DNA of 55,573 nucleotides from positions 1-55,573 of the forward strand of contig JAGYLP010000013.1 in NCBI GenBank assembly GCA_018401015.1, given 5' to 3'. Below are positions 27,042-34,416 of this stretch, piece after piece. The translations under genes and the position numbers were made by a program. A model generated the notes under the pieces. It was not told where the DNA came from. It did no database searches and saw nothing but the letters and a program-made list of their open reading frames with translations. Positions within the stretch are counted from its first letter, which is position 1; every line of letters starts with the position of its first letter. This stretch comes from Bacteroidales bacterium (GTDB lineage: Bacteria > Bacteroidota > Bacteroidia > Bacteroidales > M50B96).

Positions 27042-27884
27042 TCAATCTTCCTCATCAAAATCCTGATATTCCTGGAGTAGTTCACGGAGATCGTCATCAA
27101 AATCATACTGAATGGATGAGCTAAAAATGTAACCATCCAACTCTTCGATTAGCTCATCTAAATCTTTGATCACTTTATCCAATATCTGCCAGGGGACAAA
27201 GTCATCATAATCTTTACCAACATAATCAAATTCAAACTCAACTTGCATCTTGAGTTCCTTTGCATTCTCTAATAACTCCTGTAATTCATCATCATCCAGC
27301 TTGTCACCATCAAGATCAAGGTCCTTTGTGAAAAACGATTCTAATTTCTTCATCAGATCCTTTCTAATTTCAAATTCATCCTCTTCCAACTCGTCTTGAT
27401 CTGCAATTTGATTTTCAAGCTCAGAGATACGATTTCGCAATTTAAATAATTCAGTATTCTCTTTGATTTGATTTAATCTATGCCTTTCCTGTGCCCGATC
27501 ACGATTCTTTTCTTCCATTCTGAGTCGCTGCATTCTCTCTTCATGAGCTAACTCAAGTTTGCGCAGTTCCAGCAGCACCTTTGGATCAGAAGTAGTAGCG
27601 GAAGTAGTAGGAGTAGTCGCACTACTCGTTTTCCTAAATTGCCTTATTTCAGTTTCATTGTTATTCCCCCGCACATGAGTAGCACCTACTACTCCACTAC
27701 TCGATTCACTACTACCGGAAGAATCCTCGTCCGAATAATTAGTTTTGTTTTGCAGATGAATCTGATCTGCATACTCTTTTTTTACCTGGGCAATTTTACC
27801 CGGTGAAACTTGCAAAACGGTTTGGATATCGGAATACGATTTCCCTTCGTTCAGCATTTGAATAATCTTTAAATTCTTATTCAT
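27042..27884 (-). CDS. HTH and coiled-coil protein, unknown
   Basis: A 280-residue protein. Residues 1-40 look like a helix-turn-helix (IIQMLNEGKSYSDIQTVLQV). Residues 45-95 are a low-complexity Ser/Thr-rich linker, and 95-170 a strong charged coiled coil (LRKLELAHEERMQRLRMEEK). The C-terminus is very acidic (DLDLDGDKLDDDELQELLEN). No family is recognised. HTH, linker and coiled coil together resemble small-terminase or DNA-partition proteins, which I only suggest. It follows the primase-helicase gene in the same direction after a 147-base gap. Confidence 0.6.
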   Translation of the reverse strand: MNKNLKIIQMLNEGKSYSDIQTVLQVSPGKIAQVKKEYADQIHLQNKTNYSDEDSSGSSESSSGVVGATHVRGNNNETEIRQFRKTSSATTPTTSATTSDPKVLLELRKLELAHEERMQRLRMEEKNRDRAQERHRLNQIKENTELFKLRNRISELENQIADQDELEEDEFEIRKDLMKKLESFFTKDLDLDGDKLDDDELQELLENAKELKMQVEFEFDYVGKDYDDFVPWQILDKVIKDLDELIEELDGYIFSSSIQYDFDDDLRELLQEYQDFDEED

Positions 27885-28031
27885 TTTTTAAAAATTTATA
27901 TGGTTAATAATTTGCAACAAAATTCTGCAACACAAAACTCATCCGCGTTACTTATTGACAGACAATGATTTACATAATAGAATTCAGAATGTTGCATTTG
28001 TTGCGTGAATTTTAAAACTGAGCAACAGCAA

Positions 28032-30332
28032 TTAAAATGGAATTTCCGGTTCCAATTCAAGCGCTTCTTCTTTCACTTGGTCATCACTGTCCGTTGACAG
28101 ATCAAATTCCTGTACACCAACCTGATCTTCCTCTTCAACCCAATCAGCCCTGAAAAATTCATAAGGTCTTCCATTGGCATCGATCCAGTTCACTGCTAAT
28201 TCGTTCGAAGAATTAGTATCAGGATACAGAGTAGGGATTTTGTATCGTTGCGACTTTAAGGGTAGCATGTTACGGTCATTCTTAAGGTAATTCTTAATAT
28301 CCACGACAGAATGTTTGAATTTTGATTGTTCATTGACTGCTTCATGTAGTCGTTTCCCATCGATCTTAAAGGATTCAAGGTCGTGTGTTAAAAGTATTTC
28401 CTGAATGTAATCTATCACATCCCTTTCTAAATGACCTCTGGTTTGTCGAACAATCTGATTGAATTGATTGGTGATCAAATGTTTCTCGCTAAACCATGCC
28501 CTTGTCGTCTTTGGATGGAAGATCTTTCTCTTTCTTAAAAAATATAGGAAATGAGGAATTTCTGCAATAAGCTTATCCAGAAAATCAGGATCTTCTTTTT
28601 CAAATGGTTTCGCTTTGATGATAAAGAATCGCACATCAGAGTTCTCCAGAGGAATAAAATTATTCTCATTATTGCTGCACATGATCAATTTACCGAAAAA
28701 ATCTATTTCAGTGGGATCTACTCCTTTTGGATGATAAAATTGTCTGTGTGAAGTAGCCAGATTCTTTATACGTTCCTTCTCATGCTTTTTATCTATCTCT
28801 ATAAAACTTTCATCAATCATGATCAAAAGCTTGCTGATATAATGTGTATTGAATTCCATTTTGAATTCTGCGTTCCCTAAAATTGTGGCATTGCTCATAA
28901 AAATCTGTTTCAACCACTTCAAGAAGGTGGTCTTTCCTGTCTTTTGATCTTTGGAAACCAGCCCTAGAATGGGTAACATCTGCAGAGGACGTTGGTAAAT
29001 CAGGGTCAAATAATCCAGAATAATTTGAAATGCATCCCCTTCTTTTGGATTATCCAGCGATTCAGCTGGATAAAAATGCTGCAAAAAGGATAAGGTATTT
29101 TCTATGCTTCCTTCCTGAACTACATGAGTCATTGGTTCATAAAGATTATAATTCAGAATTCCATTATCAATTTCAACTACTCGTTGATAACTATCCAGAT
29201 TATCTGGAATATTGCACAACTCATCAAACTTATCAAGGTTCTTAAAAAAGGATCTTCCATAATCTCTGGTAATCTCTCCAATTTTCCATTTCTTGATGGT
29301 TCTTTCTATATCTCCTTTACTATTGATCCTTGATACATGCTTATAATACTCGCAGCCAACTCGCAGATAATTATTTGCATCTCGATGTTTGAGCATTTTT
29401 AAATCATCAGCTTCATATTGATACATCGATCCATTAAAAATGAATACTTTCTCCTGAATTAGATTTGAATACTTGAGATAAAAATTCTTCACAGAATCAA
29501 TTGCGAAATATTTTCTTAATACTGATATGCTGTTCTCACTAATTGAAAGGGTGTGGAAGTATTTCCTATCACTTCCTCTTGAAAGTAAATTCAATTCTGA
29601 GATCAATTCCTGTATGTCTGTATCCTGAAGATTGATCAGATCATCCAATCCTTTTGCTTTTTCGGTATAATCTGGTAAAATATGAGTGAAATAAACGTCA
29701 ATATTCAATGGCGTTGCAAGTTCCTTAAACCTTTTTACTGCGGTATAAAAAGAATTTGGCCGGGTGTAAAGATCCTTTTCTTCTTCATAACTCACAGATA
29801 AACAATCTGCATCAAAGAGCAGCACCAGATTCCGAACCTTACATTCTGTGATCAGCTTTTCCAGTTCAGGGAGAAGAGTGTTATTCTTCTTATCTGCAAA
29901 ATTATGAATCCCTCCTATTCCGGCAATATCCAGACCATGCAGATTGCCAACAAATGCTTTGATTTCGCCCTCGGTAATGAATAAGGTTTTTATTGATTCC
30001 TGGCTCTTATACTTTTTGATAACATTCGGAGTCCAATACATATGAACCGGTGATCCTTTTGCCTGGGAATACTTGAATGTGTTTTTAGGTTCCTTGAATC
30101 GGGTTCTAAAGAATTCCAATAATTTCCCCTTTTGATCATAATAAACCTGTTCTCCATTGAGATCAATATATCTGATCAATAGATTTCCGGTTTTGTCTTC
30201 CTGGAATAATGACACTGTTCTTGGAAGAGGCTCATCATAAAATCTAACTTTAAATTTCGCCAGGTCCTTAGTTATTCCGGCTTGCGATAAACGGGCCTCA
30301 CAGTAACTTTTAGTTGATGTATGAGCTTCCAT
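28032..30332 (-). CDS. TOPRIM primase fused to SF3/D5-like helicase
   Basis: A 766-residue replication protein. The N-terminal part has a TOPRIM fold: ITEGEIKAFVGN near residue 120 with the catalytic Glu, and LLFDADC near 174 in place of DxD. It is followed by a DUF5906/virulence-associated-E-type helicase with Walker A KDQKTGKTTFLKW near 465, Walker B LLIMIDESFIE near 504 and a sensor-like LIMCSNNENNFIP. Such proteins prime and unwind their own origin in phages, satellites and islands. The start overlaps the xis-like stop by one base (TAATG), and a palindromic region lies 0.8-1 kb upstream. Confidence 0.85.
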   Translation of the reverse strand: MEAHTSTKSYCEARLSQAGITKDLAKFKVRFYDEPLPRTVSLFQEDKTGNLLIRYIDLNGEQVYYDQKGKLLEFFRTRFKEPKNTFKYSQAKGSPVHMYWTPNVIKKYKSQESIKTLFITEGEIKAFVGNLHGLDIAGIGGIHNFADKKNNTLLPELEKLITECKVRNLVLLFDADCLSVSYEEEKDLYTRPNSFYTAVKRFKELATPLNIDVYFTHILPDYTEKAKGLDDLINLQDTDIQELISELNLLSRGSDRKYFHTLSISENSISVLRKYFAIDSVKNFYLKYSNLIQEKVFIFNGSMYQYEADDLKMLKHRDANNYLRVGCEYYKHVSRINSKGDIERTIKKWKIGEITRDYGRSFFKNLDKFDELCNIPDNLDSYQRVVEIDNGILNYNLYEPMTHVVQEGSIENTLSFLQHFYPAESLDNPKEGDAFQIILDYLTLIYQRPLQMLPILGLVSKDQKTGKTTFLKWLKQIFMSNATILGNAEFKMEFNTHYISKLLIMIDESFIEIDKKHEKERIKNLATSHRQFYHPKGVDPTEIDFFGKLIMCSNNENNFIPLENSDVRFFIIKAKPFEKEDPDFLDKLIAEIPHFLYFLRKRKIFHPKTTRAWFSEKHLITNQFNQIVRQTRGHLERDVIDYIQEILLTHDLESFKIDGKRLHEAVNEQSKFKHSVVDIKNYLKNDRNMLPLKSQRYKIPTLYPDTNSSNELAVNWIDANGRPYEFFRADWVEEEDQVGVQEFDLSTDSDDQVKEEALELEPEIPF

Positions 30333-30682
30333 TATTTTCTCCTGTTTCTGATCTTAATAGGAAGGATTGGCTGATCTCTTCGATCCAGAGTTAATTGTCT
30401 TCCGGAATCCATCCAGTCCTGTAGTTCATGCTTTTTAAATAAGACTTTTTTACCATTCTTATAAAAGGGGACTTTCTTTTTACAGGTTAATGTATAAAGA
30501 GTTTGTTTGGCCAGATGAAGAAATTCAGCCGCTTGATCAGCATCCAGGATTTCCGGTTCCAATGCTTTTGGTTTTGATTCAACGAACTGAGTACTCAGTT
30601 CCATGTTTTGACTTAGAGCAGTTTCAACTGCTTCTTTAACGATTCCTTGAATGAAGGATTGTAAATGAGTAAAATCTGTCAT
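30332..30682 (-). CDS. Excisionase-like HTH protein (AlpA/MerR-type)
   Basis: About 116 residues. The C-terminal half is a MerR/excisionase-type winged helix (LDADQAAEFLHLAKQTLYTL, then FKKHELQDWMDSGRQ), the helix_turn_helix_17 family often named Xis or AlpA-like. The N-terminal half is a short helix pair. It is translationally coupled to the primase-helicase gene. It may direct excision or control the replication operon. The ATG at 30682 (MTDFTHLQSF) is preferred; a longer frame to 30754 adds a hydrophobic stretch unlike the family. Confidence 0.75.
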   Translation of the reverse strand: MTDFTHLQSFIQGIVKEAVETALSQNMELSTQFVESKPKALEPEILDADQAAEFLHLAKQTLYTLTCKKKVPFYKNGKKVLFKKHELQDWMDSGRQLTLDRRDQPILPIKIRNRRK

Positions 30683-31152
30683 CGTATTCACTTTTAAGAT
30701 TATTAATTTTACTCCGATACTCACAAAGAAGAAGCCATGCCAGAAAAAACCCAACTATTACTTTCAGGGTATTTTTATCCGGAAATTTAAAATGATACGA
30801 TTTGTTTCGTTTTGTTACTTCTTTATTTTGTTGTTTTTTACAGAAAGATTCAAAAAGGCACAAATAAACACATTTGGAATGTTAATAACTTTTTGCTAAT
30901 CAACACAATACAACGACCAATGACTGACAAAATGCCATAATTTAATAGCTGACATTCTTGCCGATTACTGCCAGTTATGACCTTTTCTTACTTAATCGTT
31001 ATGATGATATTTCCCTTTTTAGCTTTATACATAAACTACAACTCATTAAAAATGTGAGTAACCTGGGGAAGCTGTATAAAAGCCAATCTACTGTTCTGAT
31101 TTAACTTTCAAAATAATTGCATATCAAAAAGTTTTTTCTTACATTCAGGAAA

Positions 31153-31312
31153 GGTCCCAATTTGGGACCATAAGCTCGGAAAAGTACATTTTTCCGAAGT
31201 CAAATCTAATTTACAGCAATTTAGAATGCATCTGAATTTTAGTTTAAGAAAAGATTTTTATATTTATTTTGAATTTGATTGGTCCCAAACTAGGACGATG
31301 AGTCCGGAAAAG
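31153..31312. promoter_or_regulatory. Palindrome cluster, putative origin or operator region
   Basis: In an AT-rich gene-free stretch (30683-31374), GGTCCCAA/TTGGGACC forms a near-continuous palindrome at 31153-31169. TCGGAAAA/TTTTCCGA forms a second hairpin at 31176-31197. A degenerate copy of the same order, GGTCCCAAACTAGGAC then GTCCGGAAAAG, is at 31281-31312. Repeated hairpins upstream of a primase-helicase operon are typical of a replication origin, but an operator role for the HTH proteins is equally possible. The rest of the 690-base gap shows nothing else. Confidence 0.5.
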
Positions 31313-31374
31313 AAGAGTAACTTAAAATAATCAATATCAATCATTTAAAAAATAGTATTGAAAAGACAAAGAAA

Positions 31375-31395
31375 GTTCGAATCCTGCCACCCCGA
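31375..31395 (+). other. tRNA-Pro 3'-end fragment (att-site remnant)
   Basis: The 21 bases starting GTTCGAATCCTGCC and ending in CACCCCGA match the T-loop, 3' T-stem and 3' acceptor strand plus discriminator A typical of bacterial tRNA-Pro (acceptor CGGGGTG...CACCCCG). The rest of the tRNA is absent: the base-paired T-stem 5' arm GCAGG is replaced by unrelated sequence. This is what an attachment site of a tRNA-Pro-specific element looks like. Confidence 0.6.
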
Positions 31396-31616
31396 CCTGC
31401 TAAGAGTAATGACCGGTTTTGAAAGTCGAACAGAGGTGTTGGTCGGATTATCTACCGCCATATCAAAGCGCACCACCAGTCCATTATTATCGGTTTTCAC
31501 AATCCTTGGATTCAATGCCCGGACAATCGAATTGTCGCCCACTTCTTTGCCTGCATCACCCGTGAACCTTAGTACAAAGCCAAACCAATAATCCCAACTA
31601 CCAGTAAATCTTTCAT
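31396..31616 (-). pseudogene. LEA-type small protein, frameshifted and truncated
   Basis: It starts MKDLLVVGIIGLALY (a membrane anchor) at 31616, then shifts frame. It continues with IVRALNPRIVKTDNNGLVVR and FDMAVDNPTNTSVRLSKPVI, a LEA_2-like beta strand pattern. The frame is cut at 31396 by the tRNA-Pro fragment, so the C-terminus is missing. The gene overlaps the preceding small gene by ATGA. Both point to a piece of a larger, possibly phage-like, operon. Confidence 0.55.
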
Positions 31617-31783
31617 TTCGATTGCTTTTTGGATTTGATTTTTCGTAAGGTTGAATCAAAAGCAATCTCTTGAAAATCGTGGCGATGGTCAAATGCTCCG
31701 AAACAGCCTTCGAAACCCCTCCAATCATCCCGGAAGTCGTCGTCGTAAAAGATAAACTTAAATTCCCCTGCATTGCATTTCAT
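31613..31783 (-). CDS. Small acidic/aromatic protein, 56 aa, unknown
   Basis: A 56-codon frame starting MKCNAGEFKFIFYDDDFRDD and ending KKQSK. It is rich in Asp and Phe, with a His/Asp patch (FDHRHDF). Its stop overlaps the start of the next frame as ATGA, typical of real coupled genes. No family is recognised. It is the only apparently intact gene of the fragment beside the tRNA-Pro remnant, and it is shorter than the usual ORF cut-off. Confidence 0.4.
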   Translation of the reverse strand: MKCNAGEFKFIFYDDDFRDDWRGFEGCFGAFDHRHDFQEIAFDSTLRKIKSKKQSK

Positions 31784-31972
31784 TAAAAGTACAGGGCAAA
31801 GATTAAGTAGTCGGAACTAGGCAGATCGGCGAAACCGCAGCAAAGAAGGACTTAATGAGTAAAATGAGGCAATAGAAGGACTTCCAATGAAATTAGTGGC
31901 AGAACAATTGCCTGTAAAATGTTAAAAATCAGATTTGTCGTGAAAAAAGTAGGATAATTAAATATGTTCATT

Positions 31973-31980
31973 TAATTTTG
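31973..31980 (+). promoter_or_regulatory. Candidate -7 box TAATTTTG
   Basis: A TAnnTTTG match about 50 bases before the start at 32033, at the head of the secreted-cargo block. The next gene follows four bases after the stop at 32467, so at least two genes could share this promoter. Confidence 0.4.
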
Positions 31981-32032
31981 ATAGCACTAATCAAATCCAT
32001 TGCTGTTTATTAACTTAAAAAAGTTTAATTCA

Positions 32033-32467
32033 ATGAAGATCCCCACTACACTACTCTTTTTGATGGTCGTTAATTTTTCCCTAGCTCAATCTTATGAATT
32101 TACCTATGATAATTCAGGGAATAGGACTTCAAGACTAGTAATCTATCTATCAAATAATTCAGCAACTGCTAGCCAACCAAGCGAAGAAAATATACAGCTT
32201 CAAGATTCGGTTAGTACTCAAATTGCTGGTATAAATTGCATTGTTTATCCAAATCCGACGAAAGGCATTGTTAGAATTGATATTTTGGAAGAACTTGATG
32301 AAGAATTGTACTTCAGCTTAACAAATGAAAGAGCACAGCAAATCCAATCGAGAAACAGCAGTCAAAAGAGCATCACTTTTGACCTGTCGAATTATGAAGT
32401 TGGGATATATCTTCTTTTAGTCCAAGGGAAAACTCGCAGATCAACTTTAAAAATTATAAAATCTTAG
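32033..32467 (+). CDS. Short secreted protein with T9SS sorting domain
   Basis: About 144 residues: signal peptide MKIPTTLLFLMVVNFSLAQ, one RHS/YD-like strand (YEFTYDNSGNRTSR), a short linker, and a complete T9SS type A sorting domain (CIVYPNPTKGIVRIDI...SNYEVGIYLLLVQG). Almost nothing lies between signal and tail, so the passenger is minimal, perhaps the remnant of an RHS/YD-repeat protein. The ATG at 32033 fits the signal peptide better than 32000. The next gene starts four bases after the stop. Confidence 0.7.
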   Translation: MKIPTTLLFLMVVNFSLAQSYEFTYDNSGNRTSRLVIYLSNNSATASQPSEENIQLQDSVSTQIAGINCIVYPNPTKGIVRIDILEELDEELYFSLTNERAQQIQSRNSSQKSITFDLSNYEVGIYLLLVQGKTRRSTLKIIKS

Positions 32468-32471
32468 GCAC

Positions 32472-33779
32472 ATGAAACCCGCGAATTTTAAATCAGCCAG
32501 CTTACTGCTTGGCTACGGATTGGCTATTCTATTATTTTTGCCTCTTTTTGGAAAAGCCCAAACAGTAAATTCATTAGACTCAATTGGAAATATAGGACTA
32601 GGAACTACCCAGCCTACAGAAAAACTGGAGGTTGTGGGAAATACAAAAATAAGTGGAGCTTTATCTGTAGATAGCGCCTCATTTTTTTCAAGTGATACTT
32701 ATATGGCAAGGACAACAATTGATGATGACTTGTCAATTTGGGGCAACCTGTATTTAAATCAATACTATAATCCTGACGCAAGCCCTTTTAGACCTTTATT
32801 TATTAATGGTGAAGCTCAGGTAATAACCATGGATGAATTTTGTTTAGATAATGCTGCTGGTTCAGGACTTCCATTTTGGAAATATGATTTAGATAAGATT
32901 TATTTTGATTGCCCTGAACAAGGTAATTTGGGAGTTGGAACTGCAGATCCAATTGCAAAATTAGATGTTGCTGGCAACGCACATATTCAAGATAAATTAA
33001 TGATTAATACTGATGTCGCTGAAGCTTTAGTAAACATACGAACTAACTATGGGAATAATGAAGTTGCTTTGAGAGCCTTTAATAGTACTGGTGGAACCTC
33101 GCCTCAAACTAATGAAATTAAAATCGTTCCTAGACTTAGTAATTGGGGATTTAATCCAATAGCTAAACAAGGGGATTTTGGCCTCATATGGTCAGACCAA
33201 AAACTAGACAACAACGGTTATTATTACAATCAGGATGCAGGTATTGTCATAGCACCTCATGTGATAGCAGAGGGAAACAATATAAGCGGCCTTAGAATAA
33301 ATTCGTCCGGCTACATTGGTGTTGGTATAACAGAACCAAGTCAGAGACTTGAAGTCGGGATAGGAGGCATTAAAATATCTGGTAGTGCAGGTACTGAAAC
33401 TCAATATCGCTTTGAGATAAATAATACAAGCAGTACTGAAAATTTTCTGTATTTTTCAAATCCAAACGGTGATCAGATTAAAATTACATCGAACGGGACA
33501 ATCTATTCCAGAGCCATTGAAGTTCAACTTGGAAGTTTTCCCGATCATGTTTTTAAGCAAGGTTACGATCTAATGCCATTGATTGAACTAGAAAGATATA
33601 TCATCAAGAATAAACACTTACCTGATGTTCCAAGTGAAGCTGAAGTAATGGAAAACGGTCTTGATCTTGGAAAAATGAATGCCATTTTGCTTCAAAAAAT
33701 AGAAGAACTTACTTTGCATCTAATTGAACAACAAAAACAAATAAATGAGCTAAAAAGTATAATACTAGGGAACGATTGA
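32472..33779 (+). CDS. Secreted tail-fibre-like protein
   Basis: A 435-residue protein with an N-terminal hydrophobic signal (SASLLLGYGLAILLFLPLFGKAQ). It has repeated 'NIGLGTTQPTEKLEVVGNTK' and 'NLGVGTADPIAKLDVAGNA' units typical of Bacteroidota tail-fibre-like surface proteins. The C-terminal module is DHVFKQGYDLMPLIELERYI, HLPDVPSEAEV and a terminal coiled coil (LLQKIEELTLHLIEQQKQIN). That module is related to phage tail-fibre/endosialidase-chaperone tails and probably trimerises. There is no T9SS domain. It is cotranscribed with the small T9SS gene before it. Confidence 0.7.
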   Translation: MKPANFKSASLLLGYGLAILLFLPLFGKAQTVNSLDSIGNIGLGTTQPTEKLEVVGNTKISGALSVDSASFFSSDTYMARTTIDDDLSIWGNLYLNQYYNPDASPFRPLFINGEAQVITMDEFCLDNAAGSGLPFWKYDLDKIYFDCPEQGNLGVGTADPIAKLDVAGNAHIQDKLMINTDVAEALVNIRTNYGNNEVALRAFNSTGGTSPQTNEIKIVPRLSNWGFNPIAKQGDFGLIWSDQKLDNNGYYYNQDAGIVIAPHVIAEGNNISGLRINSSGYIGVGITEPSQRLEVGIGGIKISGSAGTETQYRFEINNTSSTENFLYFSNPNGDQIKITSNGTIYSRAIEVQLGSFPDHVFKQGYDLMPLIELERYIIKNKHLPDVPSEAEVMENGLDLGKMNAILLQKIEELTLHLIEQQKQINELKSIILGND

Positions 33780-33833
33780 AATTAGCTATAATAATCTGAA
33801 GGACTCAATATCTAATGTAATAAACTTTCTAAA

Positions 33834-34325
33834 ATGAAAGCAGCAAAAACAGTAATTACTTTTTCCCTTGTTATTATTGCTAGTGGTTTATATTCGCAAA
33901 ACAGCGATTTAGATAGTAAATATTGGCAATACAGAGAACGTATGCGAACAGAATTTGGTTATTTTGACAATGTTGCAACACAACATGCTTGGGACACTCT
34001 TTCAAATCTACCAGGTTCTAACATACCAATGTCATGGCGAAATCCTCGAAACTGGAGTGAATATGATGAAAATATTTCTCAAATAAATTTTGGAAGTAAT
34101 AATAAGGCTGGATTTGGAGATGCCACATTTTACTTGGGTATGTATATGGCAGTTTTAGCCACAGAGTATAAACTACATGTGGAAGACAACCTATATAATG
34201 TTTCCCTTTTGGAAGAAATAAAGCAATCTTTGAGGACCATTGAACGGCTTGATGTACAGGGGGATAGAGCTTATGGATCTCCTTATAATGATACTTCCAA
34301 TTTGAACGGTTTTTATTCGGTATGA
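33834..34325 (+). CDS. Secreted T9SS protein, N-terminal part (frameshifted)
   Basis: A 163-residue frame starting MKAAKTVITFSLVIIASGLY, a signal peptide, followed by unrecognised alpha-helical sequence. It stops just after LNGFYSV. Shifting the frame by one base in the T5 run near 34310 reads on as IRYDGRPDYLIHYGSSPL and joins the next frame, which has no signal peptide of its own. The two frames are therefore one gene of about 790 codons, broken by a mutation, a sequencing error or programmed slippage. Confidence 0.6.
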   Translation: MKAAKTVITFSLVIIASGLYSQNSDLDSKYWQYRERMRTEFGYFDNVATQHAWDTLSNLPGSNIPMSWRNPRNWSEYDENISQINFGSNNKAGFGDATFYLGMYMAVLATEYKLHVEDNLYNVSLLEEIKQSLRTIERLDVQGDRAYGSPYNDTSNLNGFYSV

Positions 34326-34416
34326 TGGACGACCTGATTATCTTATTCATTATGGAAGTAGTCCTTTAACTGATTTTTCAGGATTAAATTCAATTGAGGC
34401 TATTGACAATGAAGAA

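Noticed and set aside
27580-27730. Possible CRISPR-like or tandem repeat (GTAGTAG/ACTACTAC motifs)
   Set aside because: These short triplet-like runs encode the Ser/Thr-rich linker of the HTH/coiled-coil protein. Spacing is irregular and there are no spacers.
31345-31773. 142-residue protein as one gene
   Set aside because: Its first part is a shadow of a 56-codon gene in another frame, and its last residues are the tRNA-Pro fragment read backwards. Only the middle resembles a real family.
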